Shown: positions 9,401-17,977, counted from the first letter of the stretch. The stretch: DNA of 64,000 bases from Parasphingorhabdus litoris DSM 22379 (GCF_020906275.1 NZ_CP086727.1:310001-374000), one strand, 5' to 3'. The notes: generated by a model from the letters alone, not told the origin. Program-made: numbers and translations.

Positions 9401-9520
9401 GGGGAAATGGGGATCAACGGCCCGGGTAATGTTGGACAACGCGCTGATGCCCAAGACCACGAGCAGCGCAAACAAGATAAGGGATAATTGCCACCGTTCT
9501 ATGACGAATTTCGCAAGCAT
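6437..9520 (-). CDS. efflux RND transporter permease subunit (pump 1)
   Basis: Inner-membrane proton-driven exporter of 1027 aa, AcrB/MexB superfamily. It has the expected duplicated plan: TM1 at residues 12-28, a large periplasmic loop, a TM2-6 bundle carrying LLVDDSIVVTEN (the proton-relay Asp pair), a second periplasmic loop, and a final TM bundle with FIALIGIEIKNSILLVDF. Together with the upstream adaptor it would move substrates across the envelope, borrowing an outer-membrane channel from elsewhere because none is encoded here. Sequence alone does not separate drug from metal or lipid substrates; the absence of the metal-pump motifs argues for hydrophobic compounds. Confidence 0.93.
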   Translation of the reverse strand: MLAKFVIERWQLSLILFALLVVLGISALSNITRAVDPHFPIPVVSIIAILPGADAQDMEETIAKPIEEAVQSLDDIKEVRSNSTDGGSTISVEFTDWSGDVEGYFDDVVREVNAIRETLPPNLQRLEFRKVRTTEAAVLQLALVSETASWRRLDKYADDLVDNLTRYDGVREARIFGLPQPEVSVEIDPARLSELQVPASAVADALKQGGIELPGGAVQSGNRRLNVKAGGAFRNLETIRNLPLRAAGGALLTVQDVASVKWGAAEQIYRTRHNGKRAIIVTATQKDGVDVTRLRKELESELVNQRDTLPPDITLALQFDQSRDVTRRLDELTRDFAIAVGLVIFTLLPLGRRASAMVMISIPLSLASGLLVLYAMGYNLSQLSIAGFIVSLGLLVDDSIVVTENIARHLRMGKTRTQAAIEATLEIRAAVIGSTFVLIFAFAPLLFLPGGAGSYTRSFYLAIMMTVAASLVISLSLIPFLASRMLRRDENPEGNALLRWLNDRIQTFYSPLLHIALGAPRRTVFLAMMLCISAFALVPLMGFSLFPNSDSPYFRVSVETEQGSSLNQTDQIVSQVAKIMEAEPSIKVRAENIGAGNPQVFYNVFVSAERTNYGEVLAVMDEWDADDGPEMIERLRAKFDAIAGASIKLEPFQNGPPIEAPVAIEISGPQLDVLKDLAGQVEDILRDTRGARDVDNPIGTDKIDLDIGLDERKAALLNIPPGEARRAIQLAISGERAATFRDEEGDNYPVTVRLPLNETQPVSVLDDIYLATRSGDPVALSQVTNPKLTNVPPQIQRRQLERSVTVTAQLEYNEVASIVTNDAVQEIQKIDFPEGYSFSIGGESESIGDTFGDLGPIVFTAILLIMAILVAEFGRFRETIVVAGVIPLGTFGGLIAQYLTGDALSFMGVIGFIALIGIEIKNSILLVDFTSQLRERGMGLREAIEKAGEVRFLPVLLTSVTAIGGLLPLALLGGNLYAPVAIIIIGGLISSTLLSRVVTPAMYLLIARRDEEKKNGDTPSPDQIAPA

Positions 9521-9555
9521 CTAAGGAAATCTTACCAAAGAAATTGAGGCCCAAA

Positions 9556-10623
9556 TCATTTTGCTGTTTTGATCGGCTTAATAATATTGCCATCGCGCAG
9601 TTTTTCGACGCCGCGTGCAACCACAACATCGCCCTCTGCAAGTCCTGATGATATTTCCAGACTGTTATCGGTCAATTTGCCGATGACCACATTTCGCGCT
9701 TTGACCCGTTTTTCTTCGTCGACGACGTAGACAAGGCCTTCACCGGATCGCACACCAAATATAGCTGTTGCTGGAACGGCGACAGATCCGTCACTGTTGC
9801 GCGACACTTCGATTTCAACTGATCCCAATTGACCGGAACGCAGCCGGTCATTGGCTGGCAGCAGGAAGCTGATCTCGAAACTTCCAGTTTGTTCGTCCGC
9901 TCGGCCGTCTTTTTCGCTCACCACGGCTTCAATTGGCGCGTTAGAAACCGCCGCTATCGTCACATTGGCGCGCATGCCTACCCGGACGCGAGAGGCGTCA
10001 GCATCGGTCAGCGGGACTTTCAAAACAAAGCCTTTATCTGTTTCGCCAAGCACCAGAACGGTTGTGCCGGCGTTTACGATTTGGCCGGCATCGATATTTC
10101 TGCTGAGAATGATGCCATTGCTCGGTGCATGAATATGAGATGTTCTGCTTGCAAAACCGCTGGCGTTGACCTGCGCCTTGGCAGCACGCATGGCCGCTTC
10201 GGCTTGCTCCAAACGTGCTTTGGTGACCCAGCCATCGGCAAAGAGAGATTTGATCCTATCAAAATCCGCCTCTGTCCGATCGAGTTCCGCCTGAGCGGAT
10301 TCCAAACTAGCAGACACAGTGCTGTTATCCAGCGCTGCCAGAGTGGCACCGCGCTTCACCCGGTCGCCTTCTTCATAGCGCACCGATGCGACTTGACCGG
10401 ACGTCGTGAATCCCAATTCCGTTTCCCGGCGTAAGCGTACCGTGCCAGCTGCGGTTATGGTTTCATTCTCGCTAGCGGGCTGGACAATGATTGTCGCTGC
10501 GGGAACAGGATCGCGATCTTTTGGTTTCTCTTCGGCTTCTGTGCCGCTGCACCCAAATAGCAAGATCGTTGCCACTAACGCCAGAGAATGAAGACTTGAA
10601 TTTTTTTGACTACGCCCCGCCAT
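9556..10623 (-). CDS. efflux RND transporter periplasmic adaptor (pump 1)
   Basis: Membrane-fusion protein of 355 aa linking the RND permease to an outer-membrane channel. A lipoprotein signal ends in LFGC (Cys25). The order is barrel-sandwich half (GQVASVRYEEGDRVKRGATLAALD), a short alpha-hairpin (about residues 100-145), the second lipoyl half (IHAPSNGIILSRNIDAGQIV), beta-barrel, and membrane-proximal domain. It is first in the minus-strand unit, 35 bases ahead of the permease, with a terminator region upstream separating it from aqpZ. No dedicated regulator gene is adjacent. Confidence 0.92.
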   Translation of the reverse strand: MAGRSQKNSSLHSLALVATILLFGCSGTEAEEKPKDRDPVPAATIIVQPASENETITAAGTVRLRRETELGFTTSGQVASVRYEEGDRVKRGATLAALDNSTVSASLESAQAELDRTEADFDRIKSLFADGWVTKARLEQAEAAMRAAKAQVNASGFASRTSHIHAPSNGIILSRNIDAGQIVNAGTTVLVLGETDKGFVLKVPLTDADASRVRVGMRANVTIAAVSNAPIEAVVSEKDGRADEQTGSFEISFLLPANDRLRSGQLGSVEIEVSRNSDGSVAVPATAIFGVRSGEGLVYVVDEEKRVKARNVVIGKLTDNSLEISSGLAEGDVVVARGVEKLRDGNIIKPIKTAK

Positions 10624-10706
10624 ATATACCTATCTTGTCCCCTCCCGACAGCCCTTCATAAGTCGCGAAATCGCTGTGACCAACAGAAAATTGCGTTTTT
10701 CAACGA

Positions 10707-10744
10707 AAAGGGCCGGTTGATGAAGCCGGCCCTTTGGTTTTTTT
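10707..10744. terminator. terminator between aqpZ and the RND adaptor
   Basis: A perfect 10-bp stem, AAAGGGCCGG (10707-10716) and CCGGCCCTTT (10726-10735), with a 9-base loop. It has T-runs on both strands (GGTTTTTTT at 10736-10744 on plus; TTTTC on minus), so it can end the minus-strand aqpZ transcript. Confidence 0.8.
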
Positions 10745-10766
10745 GCGAACTATATTGGTGAGAAGA

Positions 10767-11489
10767 CTAGTCTTTTGCCCCTGCGCTATTCGGGCTCTCT
10801 CCGCCAATAATTTTGTAAACGCTGCCAGCGATCACGGCCCCAACAATCGGCGCAACCCAGAAAATCCAGAGCTGCGAAAGGGCAATACCGCCTTCCATCA
10901 ATGCAGGGCCGGTACTGCGCGCCGGATTGACCGAAGTGTTGGTTACCGGGATGCTGATCAAGTGGATGAGCGTTAACCCGAGGCCAATTGCTAAAGGCGC
11001 AAAGCCCGCAGGAGCACGGCCGTCCGTCGCACCCAATATGATCATCAGGAAAAAGAAGGTCAGCAATATCTCAATCGCGATTCCGGCACCCATAGCATAT
11101 CCGCCAGGCGATTTTTCTCCGACACCATTGGCAGCCAGACCATTGACCGCAAGATCATAATCGGCATTGCCGGATGCGATCACATAAAGCGCCGCTGCCG
11201 CAGCTACAGCCCCCACAACCTGCGCGATGATGTAGACCGGAATTTCATTTGCCGGAAAGCGCCCACCAGCCCAGAGGCCGATAGTCACAGCGGGATTGAG
11301 GTGACAACCGCTGATGTGCCCAATAGCGTATGCCATGGTGACCACGGTCAGGCCAAAGGCCAGCGATACGCCTAAAAGGCCGATCCCGACATCGGGAAAG
11401 GCGGCAGCGATGACAGCGCTGCCGCAACCGCCAAATACAAGCCAAAATGTACCGAGAAATTCTGCTAATGATTTTTGTATAGCCGTCAT
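10767..11489 (-). CDS. aqpZ: aquaporin Z
   Basis: Inner-membrane water channel (240 aa, six membrane helices and two half-helices). Both Asn-Pro-Ala motifs are present, HLNPAVT (65-67) and VNPARS (188-190). The selectivity filter reads F45, H176, T185, R191, the combination of orthodox water channels rather than glycerol facilitators. The charged C-terminus ends [12 protein letters not shown]. The gene is monocistronic by appearance, with a strong terminator 23 bases after it. Confidence 0.95.
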   Translation of the reverse strand: MTAIQKSLAEFLGTFWLVFGGCGSAVIAAAFPDVGIGLLGVSLAFGLTVVTMAYAIGHISGCHLNPAVTIGLWAGGRFPANEIPVYIIAQVVGAVAAAAALYVIASGNADYDLAVNGLAANGVGEKSPGGYAMGAGIAIEILLTFFFLMIILGATDGRAPAGFAPLAIGLGLTLIHLISIPVTNTSVNPARSTGPALMEGGIALSQLWIFWVAPIVGAVIAGSVYKIIGGESPNSAGAKD

Positions 11490-11600
11490 ATTCTTGACTC
11501 CCCCAAGAAATATTCGCAGCCTCTATTGAACTGCACGGCAATAGTTTACCGTAGTTCAGCCAAATCGCCTAATTTCGCGGCGTAAACCTATGTAAAAACG

Positions 11601-12560
11601 TCAGTCTTGATGCGCTGCGCGGCGTAAACGATCGTTCAAAGCAGCCCCTATGCCGGCATCGGGGATGGGCGCTACGGCAATTTGCGACCGATCGCTTGCA
11701 TCCGCAACATGCAGGGTTGCAAAGAGGTTCGCGGCGGCTTCGGCCAGATCTCCGGAGGGAGATAGGCTGCTATCGCCTGCGACCAGCCCAAAGCCGATCA
11801 GATATGTGTCAGGCTGCGCTTGGCTTATGTTCAGATGGACCGGCTTGGATGGTGCATAATGGCTCGCTAATTGTCCGGGCGCTTCTACCGCTGTGCTGCG
11901 CTGACTGACTGCCTCCTGGCTGGTGGTGTTTTGCAAATTTTCTGCCGTTATTGGGCCAGGGCGGAGGATTTGATAATCATTGCCTCTTATTGCAACAATG
12001 GTTGATTCAATACCGCTCTGGCAACGGCCGCCGTCCAATATCAACGGCGCAGCATTGCCCAGACTGCGCGCGACATGGTCAGCCATTGTCGGGCTAATGC
12101 CACCGCTTCTATTGGCGGATGGCGCGGCCAGGAAAAGCCCAGAAATTTCAAGCAATTCTCGCATCATTGGGTGCGCGGGGCACCGTAGAGCAATAGTGTC
12201 GAGGCCCGCTGTCACGGCTTCCGCAACCGGACAATCCTTGGTTTTCGGGACGACCAGTGTGAGAGGTCCAGGCCAGAAATCCTTGGCCAGTTTCTCCGCC
12301 AGAACATTGAACATGCCGAGTTTCTTGGCCGCCGTTATGCTGGGCACATGAACGATTAACGGATTGAAGTCGGGGCGGCCCTTGGTTCGATATATGTCTG
12401 CTATGGCACCGGCATTGGTCGAATCGGCGGCCAGACCATAGACTGTTTCAGTGGGAACAGCGACCAGTCCACCCACCTTCAATCGCTCGGCAGCGGCCGT
12501 TATCGCTTGCGTGCCGTAACGTCGCGCATTGTCATCAATATGATCATTTGAGCCGGACAT
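11601..12560 (-). CDS. tsaC: L-threonylcarbamoyladenylate synthase (Sua5 type)
   Basis: Makes threonylcarbamoyl-AMP from Thr, bicarbonate and ATP, the first step of the t6A37 modification of ANN-decoding tRNAs. The YrdC domain (about 20-205) includes LVAVPTETVYGLAADS, TKGRPDFNPLIVHV and the APSANRSGGISPT segment. At 319 aa it also has the C-terminal Sua5 domain joined by a linker (PGQLASHYAPSKP), so it is the long Sua5 form rather than the short E. coli TsaC. It is divergent from the acyl-CoA dehydrogenase gene, with about 50 bases between starts. No strong ribosome site precedes the ATG. Confidence 0.93.
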   Translation of the reverse strand: MSGSNDHIDDNARRYGTQAITAAAERLKVGGLVAVPTETVYGLAADSTNAGAIADIYRTKGRPDFNPLIVHVPSITAAKKLGMFNVLAEKLAKDFWPGPLTLVVPKTKDCPVAEAVTAGLDTIALRCPAHPMMRELLEISGLFLAAPSANRSGGISPTMADHVARSLGNAAPLILDGGRCQSGIESTIVAIRGNDYQILRPGPITAENLQNTTSQEAVSQRSTAVEAPGQLASHYAPSKPVHLNISQAQPDTYLIGFGLVAGDSSLSPSGDLAEAAANLFATLHVADASDRSQIAVAPIPDAGIGAALNDRLRRAAHQD

Positions 12561-12612
12561 GATAGGGCGCTATAGCCCAGCGAGAATTCAAGCAATAGCG
12601 GATACCAATGAG

Positions 12613-14364
12613 ATGAGCTTTACAGCGCCCAGCAGAGAACAGAATTTCGTCCTGAAACATATCGCCAATGTCGGCGCGCTTGCCGAACATGACCGCTTTG
12701 CAGGTGCCAGCGAAGATATGGTGGAAGCGATTGTCGAAGGCATTGGTCAGTTTGCTGCTGGAGAATTTGCGCCGATTAACCGCACCGGCGATACGGTCGG
12801 AGCCAAATGGAACAATGGTGCAGTGACAATGCCGGAAGGTTTTCAGGAGGCTTATCATCAGTTTGTTGAAGGCGGCTGGGCTTCTATTGATGGCCCAGAG
12901 GATTTTGGCGGCCAAGGACTACCTTATTCCCTGTCAGCGCTCATTCTTGAGACCTGCGGCGCGGCCAATTTCGCCTTTACGCTTTGCCCGATGCTGAGCT
13001 TTGGCGCGGTCGAAGCCATCCACGCGCATGGTAGCGATGAGCAGAAGGCCACCTATTTGTCCAAGATGATCTCCGGCGAATGGACCGGGACAATGAACCT
13101 GACCGAACCGCAGGCGGGCTCTGATGTAGGCGCGTTGCGATCCACCGCAGAACCGATCACCGAAGGCGAACATGCCGGGAAGTACAAGATCAAGGGCCAG
13201 AAGATTTACATCACTTTTGGCGAGCATGATCTGACCGATAATATCATTCATCTTGTACTGGCCCGGACGCCCGGTGCGCCCGAAGGCACGCGGGGCATAT
13301 CGCTGTTTATCGTACCCAAATATCATCTGGATGCTGAAGGCAATAGCGCGGCGCCTAATGATGTGACCTGTGTTTCTATTGAACATAAGCTGGGCATCCA
13401 TGCATCGCCAACCTGCGTAATGGCCTATGGCGAAAAGGACGAATGTATTGGTGAGATGATCGGCGGCGAATTTGGCGGAATGAAAGCCATGTTCACGATG
13501 ATGAACAATGCGCGGATCAATGTCGGTTCGCAAGGGGTGCAAATTGCCGAACGGGCGACCCAGCAAGCGATACAATATGCCACTGATCGGGTGCAATCGG
13601 CTCGGGCCGGCAGCGGTATTAAGGACCCGGTTGCGATTATCGAGCATCCCGACGTACGCCGGATGATCCTGCGCAGCAAAGCGCTGACGCAGGCGGCACG
13701 TGCCTTGCTCTACTATGCAACATCCCATGTGGATGGCGGGACGCTGGGAATCGAAGGCGCGAAATCTCGTGCCGAAATCCTGACCCCGCTAATCAAGGGC
13801 TATGGCACCGATATTGGCAATGAAGTTGCCTCGATCGGGGTGCAGGTACATGGCGGCATGGGCTTTGTCGAAGAAACCGGAGCGGCCCAGCATTTCCGTG
13901 ATGCCCGAATCGCGCCGATCTATGAAGGCACCAACGGTATTCAGGCGGCAGACCTTGTCGGTCGGAAACTGGGTCTGGATGGCGGCGATGCGATGATGGC
14001 GCTGATCGCGGATATCAAGTCAGAAGCGAAGGACGAAGACGCCCTGATGACCTTGGCGTTGATGGTTGAAGATATTGCCAAATGGATGGCCGGCGGCGAT
14101 GCTTCGATTGATGACCGGCTCGCTGGCAGCTATCCGTTCATGACCATGCTGGCGACAGCGACATGCGGCATGTTGATGAAAAAGCAGCAACGCATTGCTG
14201 AGGCTGAACTGGGTGAGGGGAATGATCCGTTCCTGAAAGCGAAGCTGGTGACGACCCGCTATTATCTTGATCATCTGGTTCCCGAAGCCATCGGATTGAA
14301 GGCGGCAGCTATGGGCGGGGCGGACATATTATATCGCCTGGGCAGCGAAGAACTGGTTGCCTGA
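12613..14364 (+). CDS. acyl-CoA dehydrogenase, 600-residue type
   Basis: FAD enzyme that introduces the alpha-beta double bond in an acyl-CoA. N-terminal, middle and C-terminal ACAD domains are followed by the extra C-terminal domain of the long subfamily. Visible signatures are TMNLTEPQAGSDVGAL (FAD loop), GGMGFVEETGAAQHFRDARI and the catalytic-base region IYEGTNGIQAADL. The subfamily includes 3-methylmercaptopropionyl-CoA dehydrogenase (DmdC-like), so both fatty acid and DMSP-derived substrates are possible. The frame is open from 12559, but MSFTAPSREQNFVL (ATG 12613) is the normal start and avoids overlap with tsaC; 583 aa. Confidence 0.9.
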   Translation: MSFTAPSREQNFVLKHIANVGALAEHDRFAGASEDMVEAIVEGIGQFAAGEFAPINRTGDTVGAKWNNGAVTMPEGFQEAYHQFVEGGWASIDGPEDFGGQGLPYSLSALILETCGAANFAFTLCPMLSFGAVEAIHAHGSDEQKATYLSKMISGEWTGTMNLTEPQAGSDVGALRSTAEPITEGEHAGKYKIKGQKIYITFGEHDLTDNIIHLVLARTPGAPEGTRGISLFIVPKYHLDAEGNSAAPNDVTCVSIEHKLGIHASPTCVMAYGEKDECIGEMIGGEFGGMKAMFTMMNNARINVGSQGVQIAERATQQAIQYATDRVQSARAGSGIKDPVAIIEHPDVRRMILRSKALTQAARALLYYATSHVDGGTLGIEGAKSRAEILTPLIKGYGTDIGNEVASIGVQVHGGMGFVEETGAAQHFRDARIAPIYEGTNGIQAADLVGRKLGLDGGDAMMALIADIKSEAKDEDALMTLALMVEDIAKWMAGGDASIDDRLAGSYPFMTMLATATCGMLMKKQQRIAEAELGEGNDPFLKAKLVTTRYYLDHLVPEAIGLKAAAMGGADILYRLGSEELVA

Positions 14365-14365
14365 T

Positions 14366-15208
14366 ATGGTGGATGAGGAGAGCCGTTTGGAAATCAAGGC
14401 GGCGCTCCATCGGATTGCTGATGCTTTGGAGCGCTTGTCTCCGATCACGCCTCCGTCGGTCGATATCAGCGCCGGGTCGGCCTTTCATTGGACCGGTAAA
14501 ACGATCGAGGCCATCGAACGCTTTGCTCCCATTGCGCTGGATCTGCTGACGGGAATTGATGATCAGAAAGACCGGTTGCTGGAAAATAGCAAGCGCCTGG
14601 CAAATGGTTTTGCAGCGCATGATGTTTTACTCTGGGGTGCTCGCGGCATGGGCAAGTCGGCGCTTGCCAAATCCGTTGTGCGAGAATTGAATATAGCCGG
14701 CAATGATATCGCGATGGTTGAAGCCAATGCCGACAGGCTTGAAAGCCTGCCGGGCCTTTTCTCTATCCTGGGCGGAATGGATCGATCATTCATATTGTTC
14801 ATTGATGATATCGGATTTGAGGAAGGCAGCGCCGCACCGCGATTGTTGCGGTCGATGCTCGAAGGCGGCGCAGCAGCACGGCCTGACAATGTGCGGCTCT
14901 ATGTCACATCCAACCGGCGCCATATCGTTCCGCGGCAGATGGCGGAGCAGGATGATCCGATAAATCCGCGCGATGTGGTTGATGACAAGCTGGCGCTATC
15001 GGATCGCTTTGGCTTGCGCCTCGGTTTCCACGTGGCATCACAGGAAGATTACCTCGCGATGGTCGGCCGATATGCCGACGTATATGATCTGGGCTTTGAC
15101 GAAGAAGATGCCCTATATTGGGCGCGTCAACGCGGCAGCCGGTCGGGCCGGGTTGCGTGGCAATATATTGTCGAACTGGCCGGGCGCGCGGGCAAGTCGA
15201 TCAACTAG
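14366..15208 (+). CDS. DUF815 family AAA-type ATPase
   Basis: Cytoplasmic P-loop ATPase of about 280 aa from the DUF815 family, whose cellular role is not established. Walker A is GARGMGKS (about residues 91-98) and Walker B is ILFIDDIGF; a sensor-type SNRRHIVPRQM follows. The C-terminal part has the sensor-2-like RQRGSRSGRVAWQYI helix. The start at 14366 (MVDEESRLE) directly follows the acyl-CoA dehydrogenase stop by one base, so the two are probably cotranscribed. The last 8 bases overlap the convergent sorbosone-dehydrogenase-like gene. Confidence 0.82.
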   Translation: MVDEESRLEIKAALHRIADALERLSPITPPSVDISAGSAFHWTGKTIEAIERFAPIALDLLTGIDDQKDRLLENSKRLANGFAAHDVLLWGARGMGKSALAKSVVRELNIAGNDIAMVEANADRLESLPGLFSILGGMDRSFILFIDDIGFEEGSAAPRLLRSMLEGGAAARPDNVRLYVTSNRRHIVPRQMAEQDDPINPRDVVDDKLALSDRFGLRLGFHVASQEDYLAMVGRYADVYDLGFDEEDALYWARQRGSRSGRVAWQYIVELAGRAGKSIN

Positions 15209-16577
15209 TTTGCTCGCTTTCGCTTTCAGCTTCCGCTTCGGATTTTTTGGCGCCTGGCTTTGAAACCCGCCAGATAATGCCGCCCACATCATCGCTCACC
15301 AGCAAGGCTCCGGTCTGATCAAACTCGACCATGGTGGGGCGACCGCGCGCTTTCTCGTCTTCATCGACAAAGCCGCTCAGCACCATCTGCGGCTTGCCCT
15401 GTGGTTTTCCTTTTTCATCAAAGTCAACATAGACAACATCATAGCCAGACAGCGGCTTGCGGTTCCACGAACCATGTCTTGCTACAATAGCGCCGCTGTC
15501 GAAGGGCGCGCCCAACGCTTCGCCATTGGAAAAGGCCAGTCCAAGCGGCGCAACATGCGCGCCCAGACCATAATCAGGTCGCCGCTCATATTGGCGATGA
15601 TCGAGATTTTTTGGCTCTACGCGTGGATCAACATGCCCGCGCCAGAAATGCCATGGCCAGCCATAATGGGAAGCAAACAGCACCTCGGTCAGATAATCCG
15701 GCACCATATCGCTGCCAAGCATGTCACGCTCGTTCACAACGGTCCAGAGTTTGCCGGAAACCGGTTCATAGGCCAGTCCAACCGGGTTGCGCAGACCGTC
15801 TGAATAAACAATCTTCTCGTTCGTCGCCAATTCGACACGCAGAACGGCGGCGCGTTCCTTTTCGGTGTCCATTCCATTTTCACCGATATTGCTGTTCGAA
15901 CCAACGGCGACAAACAGATATTTGCCATCCGGGCTTGCGATCAGATTGCGGGTCCAATGATTATTGGGCGCTTTGGCGTTGAGATTGGCAACCTTGCGGC
16001 CCTCAGTCGTGATTTTGGTATCACCAACCGTGTAGGGATAGGCCACTACATTATCTGTATTCGCCACATAAAGCGTGTCTTCGACCAAGGCCATTCCGAA
16101 GGGCGAATTGAGGTTTTCGAGCAATGCAAATTTCTCATCGACTTTGCCATCAGCATCGCTATCGCGCAGCAAACTGATCCGGTTGGCTGATGGCGTACCA
16201 GCACCCGCCTTGCTCATCAGATTGCGCATGATCCAGCCTTCAATACCCTTATTTTGGCGTGGCGGGCTGTTGGTTTCGGCAACCAATATGTCACCATTGG
16301 GCAGACGCAACATGGAGCGCGGATGATCCAATCCCTCGGCAAAGCGTTCCACCGTCAGGCCTTCTGCCGCCACCGGGCCTTCGCCAGGATTCCAGGGATC
16401 GGCTTCAGCAATATTGATGGTCGGGAAATTTTCTTTACGCACATTCGTGATCTCGGGCTTGACTCCGGTGGTTGCTTCCAGCGGCAGGCGCGCCGTGTCA
16501 CCGCGCGTGATATAATAGCCCGCGCCTATGGCGATGACGATGAGCAGAATCGTGATGTTGCGAATATGTTTTAACAT
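15201..16577 (-). CDS. PQQ-type sorbosone dehydrogenase-like protein
   Basis: Exported six-bladed beta-propeller (458 aa) of the glucose/sorbosone dehydrogenase family. A single N-terminal hydrophobic segment (IRNITILLIVIAIGAGYYI) is a signal anchor. Recognisable pieces are LLRDSDADGKVDE (Ca-binding-like loop), NNHWTRNLIASPDGKYLFVA, YSDGLRNPVGLAYEP and the late FSNGEALGAPF and HGSWNRKPLSGYDVV. The family oxidises sugars or aldehydes with PQQ in the periplasm, but many members have unproven substrates. The tail is Ser/Glu-rich (SEAEAESESEQTS). It converges on the DUF815 gene with an 8-base overlap. Confidence 0.85.
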   Translation of the reverse strand: MLKHIRNITILLIVIAIGAGYYITRGDTARLPLEATTGVKPEITNVRKENFPTINIAEADPWNPGEGPVAAEGLTVERFAEGLDHPRSMLRLPNGDILVAETNSPPRQNKGIEGWIMRNLMSKAGAGTPSANRISLLRDSDADGKVDEKFALLENLNSPFGMALVEDTLYVANTDNVVAYPYTVGDTKITTEGRKVANLNAKAPNNHWTRNLIASPDGKYLFVAVGSNSNIGENGMDTEKERAAVLRVELATNEKIVYSDGLRNPVGLAYEPVSGKLWTVVNERDMLGSDMVPDYLTEVLFASHYGWPWHFWRGHVDPRVEPKNLDHRQYERRPDYGLGAHVAPLGLAFSNGEALGAPFDSGAIVARHGSWNRKPLSGYDVVYVDFDEKGKPQGKPQMVLSGFVDEDEKARGRPTMVEFDQTGALLVSDDVGGIIWRVSKPGAKKSEAEAESESEQTS

Positions 16578-16643
16578 AGCGGGATAATAGGAAGCACGGC
16601 GTCTGATGACAAGCGCGCTATTGTGAGGGCTAACCCAACAAGA

Positions 16644-16826
16644 TCAGCGATCAAAATACCAGATGGCGATGGCAATCAGTGCGCCAACAAACAATCCGGC
16701 TAGAAACCCGATTGACGGCTGACCGAGCAGGCCGCCGCCAACGGCACCAATGATGCAGCCAGCTGCGAGGAAAAAACCGCCCGCATTCTTGTTTGTGCTG
16801 CCTTTTGGATTCTGGTCGTCGGTCAT
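16644..16826 (-). CDS. small two-helix membrane protein
   Basis: A 60-residue protein (MTDDQNPKGS start at 16826). A polar N-terminus is followed by a glycine-rich hydrophobic hairpin (FFLAAGCIIGAVGGGLLG and IGFLAGLFVGALIAIAIWYF) ending in Asp-Arg, so an inner-membrane location is likely. A longer in-frame start at 16865 exists, but GGGGA lies 5 bases before the chosen ATG. I do not recognise a function. It stands alone between the sorbosone-type gene and a divergent small gene. Confidence 0.6.
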   Translation of the reverse strand: MTDDQNPKGSTNKNAGGFFLAAGCIIGAVGGGLLGQPSIGFLAGLFVGALIAIAIWYFDR

Positions 16827-17016
16827 TGGAGTCCCCGTTCCGCTATCTTCGCTGCTCCATGCCATGCTCTGCAGTGATTGACCAGAATAGTCTGCTTACC
16901 AAAAAATAAGCTTTTGTTCACCATCCGCTTTGACGGAATTTCCATTCCTGTTCCCTAGAGATGATCGCTGTTGACCAGGGCGATATTAGCCCTTCATTCT
17001 AGCGCAGGAGCCTGTT

Positions 17017-17226
17017 TTGCAACTACCCGTATTTATAGACTCCACCAATTTTTCCGATGCCGAACAGCTGATCACCAATTTCGGTGAGGAAGCTGGCCTG
17101 GAAGCGGCTAACCGTGCGGACAAAAGCCGCGCTGTTGGTAATCATCTGCACTATTGCAAATGGCGTCAGGTTGAGCGGCTTTGTGTGTTGCTATCGATCG
17201 ATCAATCAATCGGCACAGTCCACTAA
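17017..17226 (+). CDS. conserved small protein, TTG start
   Basis: A 69-residue soluble protein. AGGAG stands 6 bases before a TTG codon at 17017, the best ribosome site in the region. The sequence is compact and protein-like (VFIDSTNFSDAEQLITNF, then GNHLHYCKWRQVERL and a TVH end), resembling small proteins I recall in other sphingomonads with a GNxIxxCxWRQIER core. Function unknown. It is isolated, convergent with the GIN-domain gene. Confidence 0.65.
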   Translation: MQLPVFIDSTNFSDAEQLITNFGEEAGLEAANRADKSRAVGNHLHYCKWRQVERLCVLLSIDQSIGTVH

Positions 17227-17269
17227 CATCCTGACTTAGCGCCTGATTTAGTGGCAGGCAGATAATAAT

Positions 17270-17977
17270 CTACCCTTTAGGATCACAGATAATCTGGGCT
17301 GATCCACCAGATCTGACGCTGCAATTGGGGCGCCCGTCAATCTGTATCTGGCCGGTTCCGCTGTTGAAAATATTGGCTTCCTTCTCGACGAAGACATGGC
17401 TGCTGGCTGGTCCGCGATGGGTCAGATTCAATGTTTCCAGGGTCAATTGAGAGCCTTCAAATATGCTGGAACCCAGCAGGCTGATCTGGCCTTTTGTCGC
17501 TTTGCCGGCGATAATGATTTGACCACCGCCGCTCATCCCAACGTCCAGCACATCGCTTTCGACTTCGTTAATCGTCAGCACACCAAAGCCGCTCAGGCGT
17601 ATTTTTGAACTGCTGCCGCCAAGCTTATCTAAAGACACGGTTCCTGATCCGGAATGGGAAATTGTCTTTATGACATAGCTGCTAAGCGTCACATTAACGG
17701 GCGCATCAGCGGAAAAACTGCCATTATTTCCCGGCTTGCGTTTTACCGACACAATTAATTGGCTGCCACTTTTGCGCAGGGAAACGCGGTCCAATATTTC
17801 CCGGTTTGCAGCCTCGGCACTGGCGGACGTGCCGCGGCCCGTTGTGATGGTCACATTGACGTTGCCGACAATACGGACATCTTCAAAACTGGAGATCGAA
17901 TAATTGCGTTCCGCCGCCTGTGCCGGGGTCATGATGGCCGCAAGGCTCAGCAATAATAGGGCATAAAGGTTTTTCAT
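17270..17977 (-). CDS. GIN-domain (DUF2807) exported protein
   Basis: Secreted beta-helix-like protein of 235 aa. A signal peptide ends at AQA-AERN (about residue 22). The body repeats short strand-turn units with the GSG and GGG turns typical of the auto-transporter adhesin head GIN domain (SHSGSGTVSLDKLGG, LSGFGVLTINEV, GMSGGGQIIIAG), and two Cys close the C-terminus (PNCSVRSGGSAQIIC). The role is unknown in this family. The frame runs on upstream to 18130, but the ATG at 17977 follows the methyltransferase with an ATGA overlap and starts the signal peptide, so it was chosen. Confidence 0.85.
   Translation of the reverse strand: MKNLYALLLLSLAAIMTPAQAAERNYSISSFEDVRIVGNVNVTITTGRGTSASAEAANREILDRVSLRKSGSQLIVSVKRKPGNNGSFSADAPVNVTLSSYVIKTISHSGSGTVSLDKLGGSSSKIRLSGFGVLTINEVESDVLDVGMSGGGQIIIAGKATKGQISLLGSSIFEGSQLTLETLNLTHRGPASSHVFVEKEANIFNSGTGQIQIDGRPNCSVRSGGSAQIICDPKG

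Noticed and set aside
12559..12612. Longer N-terminus of the acyl-CoA dehydrogenase
   Set aside because: It overlaps the start region of the divergent tsaC gene, and the family start is MSFTAP at 12613.
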